Part shown: in pieces, positions 16,862 through 26,416 of the stretch
Layout of the letters: each line of letters begins with the position of its first letter
How positions within the stretch are numbered: position 1 is the first letter of the stretch
NCBI GenBank assembly: GCA_024762925.1
Contig: JANTGM010000033.1
Coordinates: 1 to 51,915, forward strand
Reading direction: 5' to 3'
Length of the DNA stretch: 51,915 nt
DNA from: Kofleriaceae bacterium
Lineage (GTDB): Bacteria > Myxococcota_A > Polyangia > Haliangiales > Haliangiaceae
Notes under the pieces: generated by a model
What the model was told of the DNA's origin: nothing
Databases searched by the model: none
What the model saw: the letters and a program-made list of their open reading frames with translations, nothing else
Position numbers and translations under genes: made by a program

Positions 16862-17782
16862 ATGACACAGCCCAAGAAGATCCTGGTTCCCGTCGACTTC
16901 TCGTCTGAGCAGTCCAGGGTGTTGCATCAAGCCACGATACTGGCCACACAGCTGGACGCGTCGTTGCTGCTTCTGCACTGCGCTGCACCGCTCGAGCTGT
17001 CTACAGTCGCGTTTGAGCCGGTCTATGTGCCCGCAGAGGTCATTGAGCGCTTCCGTGGAGATCACCTTTCAGCAGCAGAGAAGAAGCTCGAAGCAGTGGC
17101 GGATGGATTGCGCGCAAAGCTTGCGGTCGAGGTGCATGTCAAGGCGTGTGCTCCCGTTGATGGCATCGTACAAATGGCGCAAGAAGCCGAGTGCTCCTAC
17201 ATCGTCATGGGGTCTCGTGGTGGTGGCATCGGTCCGTTCTTGCTCGGCAGCGTCGCCGAACAAGTCACACGGCAGGCTTCATGTCCGGTTGTGGTTTCGC
17301 GTGATGATGTAGAGGCAACCGAGTACAAGCGGGTGTTGGTTGGCATCGATTTCTCCCCCGCATCGGCCCCTTTGGTGGCATTGGCGCGAGAGCTGACGGC
17401 CTCAGGTGGTGAGATTCACCTGGTTCACGGATGGCAGCCACCACATCTCGATACTGCACACCTTTTTGGAGACACCGGCCATGAAGGCCTCGTCTCAGCG
17501 CTTGGAGCAGGGCTTCAAGAACACGTTGGCTACCTGGAATCGTTCGTAGCGAAGCTTCCAGAAGACTCTCGGTATCGCTTGCGAGTTGAAGAAGGGCGGG
17601 CTGCAACAACGCTGATTGAGTTGGCAGACTCGCTACCTGCAGATGCCGTCTTTGTCGGAGCGCATGAATCGCAGGGCCTTCGCGGTCTGTTGGGCACGGT
17701 GGCCGATCGAGTCTTGCGCAAGGCCAAGACCACCGTACTCTTGACCGAAGCTGCTCGCGACAAAGCCCTCCTTGGCAGTTAG
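16862..17782 (+). CDS. universal stress protein, two tandem Usp domains
   Basis: A 306-residue cytoplasmic protein made of two Usp domains. The first starts KKILVPVDFSSEQSR and ends with the nucleotide-binding pattern MGSRGGGIGPFLLGSVAEQV; the second starts KRVLVGIDFSPASAP and ends VGAHESQGLRGLLGTVADRV, with the pattern less complete (G-A-H instead of G-S-x-G). The first domain may thus bind ATP while the second may not. The start at 16862 is chosen because it begins the domain; the frame is open another 165 bases upstream. A clear terminator follows at 17801. Confidence 0.93.
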   Translation: MTQPKKILVPVDFSSEQSRVLHQATILATQLDASLLLLHCAAPLELSTVAFEPVYVPAEVIERFRGDHLSAAEKKLEAVADGLRAKLAVEVHVKACAPVDGIVQMAQEAECSYIVMGSRGGGIGPFLLGSVAEQVTRQASCPVVVSRDDVEATEYKRVLVGIDFSPASAPLVALARELTASGGEIHLVHGWQPPHLDTAHLFGDTGHEGLVSALGAGLQEHVGYLESFVAKLPEDSRYRLRVEEGRAATTLIELADSLPADAVFVGAHESQGLRGLLGTVADRVLRKAKTTVLLTEAARDKALLGS

Positions 17783-17800
17783 CAATCGTTGGAATGTCGA

Positions 17801-17839
17801 AGAGCCCACCCGATTATCGAGTGGGCTCTCTCTTTGTTC
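17801..17839 (+). terminator. rho-independent terminator of the Usp gene
   Basis: A nine-base perfect stem, AGAGCCCAC (17801-17809) with GTGGGCTCT (17821-17829), is followed by CTCTTTGTTC. It starts 18 bases past the stop codon of the two-domain Usp gene. Confidence 0.85.
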
Positions 17840-17889
17840 GGATGCGTGCGCTACCAGCACCCTGCTCTGCCAGTAGACGCTCTGCCAGT

Positions 17890-17937
17890 AGGACGGCAAA
17901 GAGCCCGCTGGATGCGGGCTGTAGCGGGGCGGGCTCT
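17890..17937 (-). terminator. rho-independent terminator of the usp-hpf unit
   Basis: On the minus strand AGAGCCCGC pairs with GCGGGCTCT (17929-17937 and 17900-17908) and is followed by TTGCCGTCC. An alternative shorter hairpin uses 17914-17920. It lies immediately past the hpf stop (17941). Its stem closely resembles that of the facing terminator at 17801. Confidence 0.7.
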
Positions 17938-17940
17938 AGG

Positions 17941-18285
17941 CTACCGGGGGTGTCGTTTGCGGGCGTTTTCCTTGGCATGGGAGCGGTCGAGTTCCTTGAG
18001 CGCGGCGCGAAACACATCGCGTACTGCCGCATGAAAGTCCTCGTGGGACTGATTCAGCTTGGGATCGCGGTCGGCAATGATCTCTTTGCCTGGCATGCGC
18101 AGGTCCACACTGACTTTGAAGTGGCCGCCCTTGGTGCCATGCTTTGGAGCTGTGACAACAACCCTGCACGATTGCAGCTGAGGGCAGTGCTTCTCGATCT
18201 TTTCGACCTGCTCTCGAACGAGGAAGTCGGTGGATTCTGAGGCCTCCATGCCTCGGTAGGTGATGTCTAGACTTGCGTTCATCAT
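17941..18285 (-). CDS. hpf: ribosome hibernation promoting factor, short type
   Basis: A 114-residue member of the HPF/RaiA (sigma-54 modulation/S30EA) family, which binds the 30S decoding region and stops translation in resting cells. It starts MMNASLDITYRGMEAS, with conserved segments HCPQLQSCRVVVTAPKHG, GHFKVSVDLRMPGKEI and DFHAAVRDVFRAALKEL, followed by a basic tail. There is no long-type C-terminal dimer domain, so it is a short form. The ATG pair at 18280-18285 has AGGAG in front; the longer open frame to 18393 overlaps the Usp gene and is not used. It follows the Usp gene after 7 bases, in a stationary-phase or stress unit. Confidence 0.92.
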   Translation of the reverse strand: MMNASLDITYRGMEASESTDFLVREQVEKIEKHCPQLQSCRVVVTAPKHGTKGGHFKVSVDLRMPGKEIIADRDPKLNQSHEDFHAAVRDVFRAALKELDRSHAKENARKRHPR

Positions 18286-18292
18286 GGTACTC

Positions 18293-18874
18293 CTAGTAGA
18301 GGGCCCATGCATTGCTGCGCGTGGGGGCACTGCTCTTGTAATGAAAACGATGTGGCGGCACATACTCTGGCCCGCCAGTTCCTTTTGGAACATCGATGAC
18401 TTTGGAGCGTGCTGTGTCTACATACTCACGGGTACGTGCAACAAGCACGGGGCACTTCGCCGACCGTACGATAAATTCTGAGACAGAACCAAGAAGCACC
18501 CGCTTGACGCCAGTGCGACCATGGCTTCCCACTAAGATAAGATTGGCTCCAACTTCCTCGGCCAAAGCGAGCGTTTGCGGACCCGCTTCGCCAATCCGAA
18601 CGTGCACGAGCATGCTAAGGGCGCCCCCGTAACCCGACTCCTGCAAGGCGCTCTCAATGCGCTTGGTCGCCAGCTCCTGAACCTCCTTTGTATACTCAAA
18701 GTCGATTTTCTCGTTCTTCTTAAGACCTAGCCCCTTTTTGGGATCGAGCGAAACCAGAAAGTGAAACTCTCTAGTTTGGTCCTCTGCTGCGAGATCAAAT
18801 GCGTGGCGAAGCGCGAGTTCTGCAGACTCCGAAAAGTCGTAGGCAACAATAATTTGCGATGGATGTTTGTTCAT
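18293..18874 (-). CDS. universal stress protein, single domain
   Basis: A 193-residue cytoplasmic Usp protein. It begins IIVAYDFSESAELALRHAF and has the full ATP-binding pattern VGSHGRTGVKRVLLGSVSEFI, followed by CPVLVAR. A tail of about 45 residues after the domain (EYVDTARSKVIDVPKG onward) is longer than usual and of unknown role. It is upstream of hpf by 7 bases and downstream of the PhoR-like kinase by 160 bases. Its ribosome-binding site (AAGGA) is somewhat distant from the ATG. Confidence 0.93.
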   Translation of the reverse strand: MNKHPSQIIVAYDFSESAELALRHAFDLAAEDQTREFHFLVSLDPKKGLGLKKNEKIDFEYTKEVQELATKRIESALQESGYGGALSMLVHVRIGEAGPQTLALAEEVGANLILVGSHGRTGVKRVLLGSVSEFIVRSAKCPVLVARTREYVDTARSKVIDVPKGTGGPEYVPPHRFHYKSSAPTRSNAWALY

Positions 18875-19034
18875 AGCGGGGAGGTTCCTTTGGTGAATTC
18901 TCTACTCAAGATTCGCGCCAGTTTGGTTTTCCCTGCAACCCGGAGGCTTCCACAGCCCAGTCTCAAATCCATACGCAAAAAAACGACCAGAGAGGCCCGG
19001 TTGCGCAGGTCTTGCGCAAAAAAAACTCGTCCAT

Positions 19035-20063
19035 TCACGCTGGTGGCAAATCGAGCCAGAACGAGCATCCACTTGGCGCGACATTGTCTACGCCAACTCG
19101 ACCATTCATTGCTTCGACCAGGTGTTTGACAATCGAGAGCCCCAGACCTGTACCGCCCATTTCACGTGAGCGGCCCGGATCGACTCGGAAGAAGCGCTCA
19201 AACACGCGATTGGCAACCTTCTCGGGAATGCCGGGACCATCGTCACGAACTTCGACGCGCACTTTGGCATTGCGTTGCTCTGCACAGATTTTGATGACAC
19301 TGCCTTCTGGTGTGTACTTGATGGCATTGTCGAGATAGTTGACGAGCACTTGGAAGAACGCAGCCTCATCGGCGAGCACTGTGAGGTCTTCTTCGATATC
19401 GACATCCACGATTGTCTGCCGAGCGTGGGCCTTGTCTTCTAGGGACTCGCGAACCCGGCATGCAACTTTGTGTGGATAGATTCGACTCTTGTGAAGTGAG
19501 TAGCTTCCTGCCTCAAGACGGCTCAAGTCGAGCAAGTCGTTAATGATCAGGGTCAGTCGCCCCGCGTTGCGGTTGACGGCTTCAAGTAGTTTGGTGGCAA
19601 ACGTCGGATCATCAATGGCTCCCTCGAGGAGGGTCTCGGAGTTAGCGCTTACCACGCTGATGGGAGTTCGAAGCTCGTGGCTCACGTTGGCTACAAAGTC
19701 GCGCCGCATGCGCTCCAGTCTTCGCACCGCGGTAACATCACGGAGCACGATGACCTGGCCACCGTCTTCTTGCTGGGTGATACGAGCGCGAATGTGGCGC
19801 GTGTGTGGGCCTCGTACGAGATCGAATTCAAAAGAGGTGTCCTCAGCTTTGTTGGATTCGCGAAGGAACTCCACAAAGACCGGCACCTGAGCCACACGCT
19901 CGATCGATTGCCCCTTGTAGTCGGCCCCAGTCTTGAAGAGTTTGGTGGCGGCGGCGTTCATCAGCGAAACGAGAAGCTCGGCATCGACGCGAATCACCGC
20001 ATCCTTGATGCTTTGCAGCACCTGCTCAAGTTGTGTGAGGCGCTCATTGAGTTCGGTCTCCAC
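19035..20063 (-). CDS. PhoR-like soluble sensor histidine kinase
   Basis: A 342-residue kinase with a PAS domain (about 10-110), then the H-box FVANVSHELRTPISV, and ATPase motifs NYLDNAIKYT, VRDDGPGIPE, VFERFFRVD and GGTGLGLSIVKHLVE. This is the PhoR/PhoB-class arrangement, but no membrane segment exists at the N-terminus (METELNERLTQLEQVLQ), so it should sense a cytoplasmic signal. It starts at GTG 20063 with GGGGAG upstream. It follows the response regulator gene by 57 bases. No pst, phoU or other phosphate gene is in the window, so a phosphate role is not assumed. The 160 bases after its stop hold two A-runs on the plus strand (18976-18983, 19017-19024) and a TTGCGCA hairpin, possibly a weak terminator. 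Confidence 0.92.
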   Translation of the reverse strand: METELNERLTQLEQVLQSIKDAVIRVDAELLVSLMNAAATKLFKTGADYKGQSIERVAQVPVFVEFLRESNKAEDTSFEFDLVRGPHTRHIRARITQQEDGGQVIVLRDVTAVRRLERMRRDFVANVSHELRTPISVVSANSETLLEGAIDDPTFATKLLEAVNRNAGRLTLIINDLLDLSRLEAGSYSLHKSRIYPHKVACRVRESLEDKAHARQTIVDVDIEEDLTVLADEAAFFQVLVNYLDNAIKYTPEGSVIKICAEQRNAKVRVEVRDDGPGIPEKVANRVFERFFRVDPGRSREMGGTGLGLSIVKHLVEAMNGRVGVDNVAPSGCSFWLDLPPA

Positions 20064-20120
20064 GCTACTCTTCTCCCCGTAGGCATGGGGCGTGTCGCAT
20101 TGCTCGCATGTGGCTCGCTA

Positions 20121-20813
20121 TCACGGACGCTCGCTAAAACGGTATCCAACGCCGCGCAGAGTCTCGATGTAGCGGCCCGCTTCTCCGAGTTTTTCTCTTA
20201 GGCGTTTGACGTGTGTGTCAACGGTTCGGGTGGTCTGTTCGGCGTGAATGCCCCAAACTTCGGCGAGCAATGCGTCTCGCGTTTGCACTCGCCCCTTGCG
20301 ACTGAGAAAACAGTGCAGAAGACGAAACTCAAGGGCGGTTAGGTGGATGGGTTCACCTGAGACCGACACTCGATGGCTCTCGGGTTCCATTCGCAAGACG
20401 CCAAAGGCAATCGCTTCGGATGTTGCAGGATCCTGGGCTTCGCTCCGCCTGAGAACGGCTTGTACGCGCAGCAAGAGTTCTCGGACCGAGAAGGGTTTGA
20501 TCACGTAGTCATCTGCGCCAACCTCAAATCCGACAACCCGGTCAATCTCCTCGCCCTTGGCGGTCAACATCACAACCGGAAGGTGTTGGGTGCTTTCCTG
20601 GGACCGCAGCTTTCGGCAGATTTCAGTCCCCGCCATGTCGGGCAGCATGAGATCAAGCACAACCAGATCGGGTGGGGGCGAGGCAAAGGCCGCCTCAAGT
20701 GCCTCAGCGCCATTACTTGCTGTTGTGGTCTGGTAGCCCTCTTTCTTGAAGTTGTACTCCAAGGTCAAAAGCAAATCGGGCTCGTCATCGACGATGAGAA
20801 TTCTCTTGGACAT
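20121..20813 (-). CDS. PhoB/OmpR-family response regulator
   Basis: A 230-residue regulator: receiver domain with DDEPD (residues 9-13), phospho-Asp in LVVLDLMLPDMAG and Lys in VIKPFSVREL; then a winged-helix DNA-binding domain (HLTALEFRLLHCFLS, DALLAEVWG, RTVDTHVKRLREKLG, ETLRGVGYRF). All key residues are present. The start is ATG 20811-20813, giving MSKRILIVDDEP; the frame is open 36 bases further but those residues are not typical. The partner is the soluble PhoR-like kinase downstream. The two may control the neighbouring Usp and hpf genes, which is inference from position. Confidence 0.94.
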   Translation of the reverse strand: MSKRILIVDDEPDLLLTLEYNFKKEGYQTTTASNGAEALEAAFASPPPDLVVLDLMLPDMAGTEICRKLRSQESTQHLPVVMLTAKGEEIDRVVGFEVGADDYVIKPFSVRELLLRVQAVLRRSEAQDPATSEAIAFGVLRMEPESHRVSVSGEPIHLTALEFRLLHCFLSRKGRVQTRDALLAEVWGIHAEQTTRTVDTHVKRLREKLGEAGRYIETLRGVGYRFSERP

Positions 20814-21225
20814 CGCTTGTGCCAAGAGGCTAGCGCACCTTGGTGACAAGGGGGTTACAGCGGCGTGTCAGGATAGCGATCAGCTTGCAAAGATGCAGTG
20901 AGTCCGGTTGCTTAGAATGGGGGGCGACGGCCAGCTGCCCAGCTGCGGCTCCTGCCTGTTTCTGGGTGACGCAGCTACCATCGCAAAGACAGGTCGAATC
21001 TCTGGCGCTCTCGGCGATTGGGCCTCCGGCTGCAAGCGTTTCGGGGGCAGGGCGACTCATCGCGAGCGACTTGCAAACCCTTGAGGTTCCAAATTCAGGA
21101 CTGAGATGGCTGTACACCGCGCCGGTGAGCAAACGACAAACGCGCGCCTCAACGAAGCGCGCGTTTCGATGGCAGATTCGATAGGTGTTCCTCTTAGGAA
21201 ACACTCACCAGATCTTGCTCAGGGG
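20814..21225. other. intergenic region of 412 bases
   Basis: No gene is recognised. Open frames on both strands (about 115-125 codons) lack signal, motif or ribosome-binding site and look fortuitous. The stretch must hold the promoter of the response-regulator gene (minus strand) and holds the hairpin at 21138-21166 that probably ends groEL. No tRNA was found. Confidence 0.6.
21138..21166 (-). terminator. hairpin, probable terminator of groESL
   Basis: A perfect 10-base stem AAACGCGCGC/GCGCGCGTTT encloses a 9-base loop. On the minus strand it is followed by GTCGTTTGCTC. It lies about 60 bases past the groEL stop. The T-run is interrupted, so efficiency is uncertain. Confidence 0.6.
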
Positions 21226-22839
<1,614 letters not shown>

Positions 22840-22897
22840 CTATAAGTCCTGTTTGTATACGTTTTCTGCGTGTGAATTGCGTCGACTCTAAGAAGTC

Positions 22898-23185
22898 TTA
22901 GGAGATGACACCGAGGACTTCGTCCTCGCGAAGGATGAGGTGCTCGACGCCCTCAACTTGAACTTCCGTGCCGGAGTACTTGCCAAAGAGGATGCGGTCG
23001 CCAGCTTTGACGTCACAAGCTACAGTGTTGCCATCGTCCATGCGCTTGCCGGCGCCGACAGCGATGACCTCTCCCTCGAGCGGACGCTCTTTGGCAGAGT
23101 CAGGAATGATGATTCCACCTTTGGTGGTGGTTTCGCCGTCTAGGCGACGAACGACAAGTCGGTCTTGAAGGGGTCGAAGTTTCAT
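22898..23185 (-). CDS. groES: co-chaperonin GroES (10 kDa)
   Basis: GroES caps the GroEL ring. The 95-residue product has [15 protein letters not shown], the mobile-loop region [16 protein letters not shown], and the C-terminal [15 protein letters not shown]. Length and motifs match the family. It is first in the groES-groEL operon, under the promoter at 23327-23354 with the CIRCE element in the leader, so it should be repressed by HrcA in unstressed cells. hrcA is not in the window. Confidence 0.98.
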   Translation of the reverse strand: MKLRPLQDRLVVRRLDGETTTKGGIIIPDSAKERPLEGEVIAVGAGKRMDDGNTVACDVKAGDRILFGKYSGTEVQVEGVEHLILREDEVLGVIS

Positions 23186-23290
23186 GGTGGTTTCTCGGTA
23201 TTTCTAAGAGTGGTTGGTGGTTTGATTGCCGACGAAAACGGCGAAAGAGTGTGAAGTTGTTGGGACTCCCGGCAAACGCCGAGACGTTTG

Positions 23291-23317
23291 TTAGCACTCG
23301 GACAGAGCGAGTGCTAA
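23291..23317. promoter_or_regulatory. CIRCE operator (HrcA-binding site)
   Basis: A perfect CIRCE inverted repeat, TTAGCACTC (23291-23299), nine bases, GAGTGCTAA (23309-23317). It lies in the groES leader, directly behind the -10 box on the minus strand, the classic place for HrcA repression. Confidence 0.96.
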
Positions 23318-23326
23318 CAGGTCGGC

Positions 23327-23354
23327 ATAGTAAGGCGGCGCGCCAGCCTGGCAA
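23327..23354 (-). promoter_or_regulatory. sigma-70 promoter of groES-groEL
   Basis: On the minus strand TTGCCA (23354-23349), a 16-base spacer and TACTAT (23332-23327). The start would fall at the edge of the CIRCE element. No sigma-32 type promoter was recognised. Confidence 0.7.
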
Positions 23355-23521
23355 GGCCTAATTGCACGAAAATATCCGCTTTCCCGACAGTGGAGCCGTG
23401 GGAGCATATCCTACTTGGGAGTACACGTGAGCGGCCCCTATGCGCCGAAGAATCCTAGATTCGGCCAAGCCAAAATTGCGGATTCCTTGATATCCCACGC
23501 GATCGGTCGAAAGATCAGAAC

Positions 23522-24088
23522 ATGGGCATTATCGGGCATTCATCTGTTGAAGGGTTCTTTCATGAAGTTTTGGGTGAGGCTCTAGGCCAAGCTGGTATCC
23601 AAGTTTCCCCCGAAGCAGAGTATTATTTGGTCGGACTACTTGGGGAGTTTGCCAATGGACGGATCAGCGATGAGCCCATGGCGCTTCGGCTAGTTGGTGC
23701 CGAAGACACAGGCCAAAGGGTCCAAGCTCTCAAGGAGATTGGCGACACATCGCTCTACGTCTCTGGTTTTTTTGCCGAAAGCATTGGGCGCCAGCTCGTG
23801 GATGTCGAGTACTACATGGGCATGGGTGGAGCGGCGTATCGTGAGCTGTCGCAGAGGATGTGTGGAAGCAGCGTTGCCGACGTCTACGCAGAGCTCTCTG
23901 GGCGATTCCCGGCCTTTGTAGACGTCTTGGGACGCATCCGCAGCCAGGTGAGCTTTGCAGGGGATGACGTGCTTTCGCTCTATCAAGAGTGGATGAGAAC
24001 ACGGTCGGACTGGATTGAGGAGAAACTCTCCGACATGGGCGTGTTGGTAACGCCTGCTCCCGACGACGACGGAGGCTACCTCCAATAG
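23522..24088 (+). CDS. conserved-looking helical protein of unknown function
   Basis: A 188-residue soluble protein, mostly helical, with no signal or membrane segment. It starts MGIIGHSSVEGFFHEVL, continues with SPEAEYYLVGLLGEFANG, and holds LYVSGFFAESIGRQLVDVEYYMGMGG and a Pro/Asp-rich end. I do not recognise a family, although the sequence has the look of a conserved protein. Its stop overlaps the GTG start of the next gene (TAGTG), so the two are made together. It is divergent from groES across a 335-base region that carries the groES promoter and CIRCE. Confidence 0.72.
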   Translation: MGIIGHSSVEGFFHEVLGEALGQAGIQVSPEAEYYLVGLLGEFANGRISDEPMALRLVGAEDTGQRVQALKEIGDTSLYVSGFFAESIGRQLVDVEYYMGMGGAAYRELSQRMCGSSVADVYAELSGRFPAFVDVLGRIRSQVSFAGDDVLSLYQEWMRTRSDWIEEKLSDMGVLVTPAPDDDGGYLQ

Positions 24089-24720
24089 TGCTCAGTCAAC
24101 TTCAGCGAGGACTGGAAACACTATATCGCCTTGAGGCGGAGACAGAAGTTGAGCACTTTGTGATCGACGAAGAGGCTCGTGCCGCAGCAGGTGTTGCACG
24201 CAGCCCACGTGAGCAGCTTCTGCTTCAAGAGGACGATGATGGTGTGGCAATTGGTCTCTATCTCGATGCCAGCGTCCTTCGGAACGTTCAGGGGCACAAG
24301 GCATCGACCCTAGTAGAGGGCCAGCTCTTTGGGGATTTTCTGATGATGCTCGAAGGGGTTAGCCATTTTGTCTACGTGGCGTTTCGGGCTGGTCGCAACC
24401 AGCAAGTGAGTGCTCTGGAACTAGAGCTTCAGGCCGAAGTTGATAAGTATGTGACTTGTCTGTTGAGTCACGAAGACACTCGTGGACGCTCAGAGAAACT
24501 CCGAAGCCGGCTGTTCAAGGAGATTGAATATGATGCCGACCTAGCGCCGCACGAGCAGGAACGTTATCGGGTCGCGAACAACAACGCGCTGCGCTACAGC
24601 GAGTCGCTTGAGCGGCGTTATGTCTCCAATGGTCGAGTGGGCGAGATGCTCGTCGAACTGCGAACGTTCTACCGGCTAGGTCTGCGCGGCAAGATGCAGC
24701 ACATCCGCCAGGCGGCGTAG
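24088..24720 (+). CDS. conserved-looking protein, partner of the preceding gene
   Basis: A 210-residue soluble protein starting at GTG 24088, one base overlapping the preceding stop. GGAGG lies 12 bases upstream, inside GGAGGCTACCTCC, a small perfect inverted repeat that could hide the site unless the upstream gene is being translated. The sequence begins MLSQLQRGLETLYRLE, with VIDEEARAAAGVARSPREQLLLQEDDDGV when read in blocks, followed by helical, charged segments. No motif recognised. The tight coupling suggests that both products act together or form a complex. Confidence 0.72.
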   Translation: MLSQLQRGLETLYRLEAETEVEHFVIDEEARAAAGVARSPREQLLLQEDDDGVAIGLYLDASVLRNVQGHKASTLVEGQLFGDFLMMLEGVSHFVYVAFRAGRNQQVSALELELQAEVDKYVTCLLSHEDTRGRSEKLRSRLFKEIEYDADLAPHEQERYRVANNNALRYSESLERRYVSNGRVGEMLVELRTFYRLGLRGKMQHIRQAA

Positions 24721-24760
24721 TATGCGATTTCGCACCAGTGCTGCTTCGCGACAAAAGAGC

Positions 24761-24802
24761 GCTGGAAACAGAACGCTAGAAACAGCGCGCTGGAAACAGA
24801 AC
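24761..24802. repeat. three tandem 14-bp units
   Basis: GCTGGAAACAGAAC (24761-24774), GCTAGAAACAGCGC (24775-24788) and GCTGGAAACAGAAC (24789-24802) follow directly on one another, 40 bases past the stop of the gene ending at 24720. Units 1 and 3 are identical. Confidence 0.85.
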
Positions 24803-24845
24803 GAAACTCTGTCTGGTGTCTCGGTGCTTAGATTCCTACTTCTTC

Positions 24846-25496
24846 TTAGAAGTGGTAGGCTACGGAATAGGCTTCGCAGGTGTCGGTGCTGAGCGCTGTG
24901 ACTTGACCATGAGTCTGTGAGGCTTCGTTGAGCGTCCCAAGACAGTTGTAGTCAGTAATCTCGAAAGATGAGGTGCCACAGCAGCCCTGTAGGCCGCCAC
25001 CAGCCTCCGTTGTTCCATCTGGGCACGTGAGTTCCAGCGTTCCGTCGCCGTTGGTGCACACAAAAGATAGGCAGACCTGCACGTTCCCTGTGATGAGCGC
25101 ACTGGGGTTGGTGGAGCACAGGACGCCGTCGGTTGCGTTAAAGGCGAACCAGTCTTCGTCGCCGCTGATTACCGAGCCTTCAAAGACTCCACCTTCGCCC
25201 TCTACGGGATCTTGCGGGTCATAGTCACAGTCGTTTATCTCGCCCAGATTCTCGGCTTCAAGTTGCACGTTGTTTGGCTCGGTGTCGGCGCCCTTGCACG
25301 TCACTTGAACCATCGCGTCTGGATCGTTGGAGGACTGTCCATCAGGACGCACGCCTTGGGCATCAGGAATGGTAATGCCACCACCGTCGGTAAGGGCCTG
25401 CCCCGATGCGTCGGCATCCATCGGAGAATCCGCCGAGCAAGCGACTGCGAGTGGCAACGAAACGAACAGGAGGGCGAGTTTTCCGAAGAGGCGCAT
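24846..25496 (-). CDS. putative lipoprotein, Cys-rich C-terminal domain
   Basis: A 216-residue lipoprotein: signal MRLFGKLALLFVSLPLAVAC (Cys20), an Asp/Gly-rich linker, then a domain with GADTEPNNVQLEAENLG and GSVISGDEDWFAFNATDG. These resemble the 'EPND-x-A' and 'GDxDWF' motifs of bacterial pre-peptidase C-terminal (PPC-like) beta-sandwich domains, which supports an extracellular beta-domain. Several Cys pairs (CLSFVC, CC) suggest disulfides. The start at 25496 begins the signal; the frame is open 63 bases longer. It is 68 bases behind panC on the same strand. Function unknown. Confidence 0.75.
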   Translation of the reverse strand: MRLFGKLALLFVSLPLAVACSADSPMDADASGQALTDGGGITIPDAQGVRPDGQSSNDPDAMVQVTCKGADTEPNNVQLEAENLGEINDCDYDPQDPVEGEGGVFEGSVISGDEDWFAFNATDGVLCSTNPSALITGNVQVCLSFVCTNGDGTLELTCPDGTTEAGGGLQGCCGTSSFEITDYNCLGTLNEASQTHGQVTALSTDTCEAYSVAYHF

Positions 25497-25564
25497 GTCC
25501 CTCAGGGTATCTGGTTTGGACGCGTATTGCACCAAGGCTCGTCCAGATGCTCTCGCCAAGTTGC

Positions 25565-26416
25565 CTAGGGAACAAGCACGAGATTGTCGATGAGTCTGGT
25601 GTTGCCAAACCGTGCGGCCACAGCAATGAGTGATGGCTCGGTCACCTCCCGCACATCTTCCAAGGTCTTAGCCGAGCGCAGCTCAAGGTACTCAATCTGG
25701 GCAAGGGGGGCGGAGCCCACGATGGCGCGGGCCGCTGAGAGCAAGACCGATGCATCGGTTACACCTTCGGCAAAGCGTTGTGCTGCAGCCTGCAGTCCTT
25801 GTTGCAGCCGTGGGGCTTGCTTGCGTTCTTCTGCGCTGAGGTAGACATTGCGAGAGGAGAGCGCCAGGCCATCAGCTTCACGTACAATGGCACCGCCAAG
25901 AATCTCAATACCAAAGTCGAGATCGGCATTGAGCTGCCGAAGGATGGCTAGCTGCTGAAAGTCCTTCTCCCCAAAGACCGCGAGGTGGGGGAGGGCGGCA
26001 TTGAAAAGCTTGCTCACCACGGTCGCCACTCCATCAAAGTGGCCTGGACGTTTTGCCCCACACATGGGAGCTGCGAGCTTGGGCAGAGTTATTCTGGTTT
26101 GATAGCCCTCTGGGTACATGTCCCTGGGAGTTGGGCAGAAGGCTATGTCAACGCCACATTCGGTGGCTAAAGCAAGATCGGTGCTCTCGTCGCGGGGGTA
26201 CCTGTCCAGGTCCTCGCCAGCAGCGAACTGTGTAGGGTTCACAAAGATGCTCATGATGAGCGTGTCACACAGGGGCCTCGCCTTGCGCAGAAGACTCAAG
26301 TGGCCCTCGTGAAGGGCACCCATCGTAGGCACAAGCGCAATGCGCGAGCCGGTTCCGCGCAGGGAAAAGGCTCGTTCTCGCAGCTTGGCCGGCGTCCGAA
26401 TGACTTCGATGCTCAC
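25565..26416 (-). CDS. panC: pantothenate synthetase
   Basis: PanC joins pantoate and beta-alanine with ATP to make pantothenate. The 283-residue product has the HIGH-like motif in [24 protein letters not shown], the [20 protein letters not shown] block, [15 protein letters not shown], and [12 protein letters not shown] near the KMSKS position. All are typical. Its ATG overlaps the panB stop by four bases (ATGA), so translation is coupled. Identification is firm. Confidence 0.97.
   Translation of the reverse strand: MSIEVIRTPAKLRERAFSLRGTGSRIALVPTMGALHEGHLSLLRKARPLCDTLIMSIFVNPTQFAAGEDLDRYPRDESTDLALATECGVDIAFCPTPRDMYPEGYQTRITLPKLAAPMCGAKRPGHFDGVATVVSKLFNAALPHLAVFGEKDFQQLAILRQLNADLDFGIEILGGAIVREADGLALSSRNVYLSAEERKQAPRLQQGLQAAAQRFAEGVTDASVLLSAARAIVGSAPLAQIEYLELRSAKTLEDVREVTEPSLIAVAARFGNTRLIDNLVLVP

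Noticed and set aside
18905-18920. Minus-strand TGGCGCGAATCTTGAG before the single-domain Usp gene as a sigma-54 promoter
   Set aside because: The -12 pair is GA in place of GC and one more base is off; too weak, although the distance to the ATG is plausible.
19000-19034. TTGCGCA-GGTCT-TGCGCAA hairpin as a terminator of the PhoR-like gene
   Set aside because: The T-run lies before, not after, the stem on the gene's strand; a second weaker hairpin with T-run follows but its stem is poor.
20830-21204. Open frames on both strands between the PhoB-like gene and groEL
   Set aside because: No ribosome-binding site, signal or motif, and low-plausibility residue composition.
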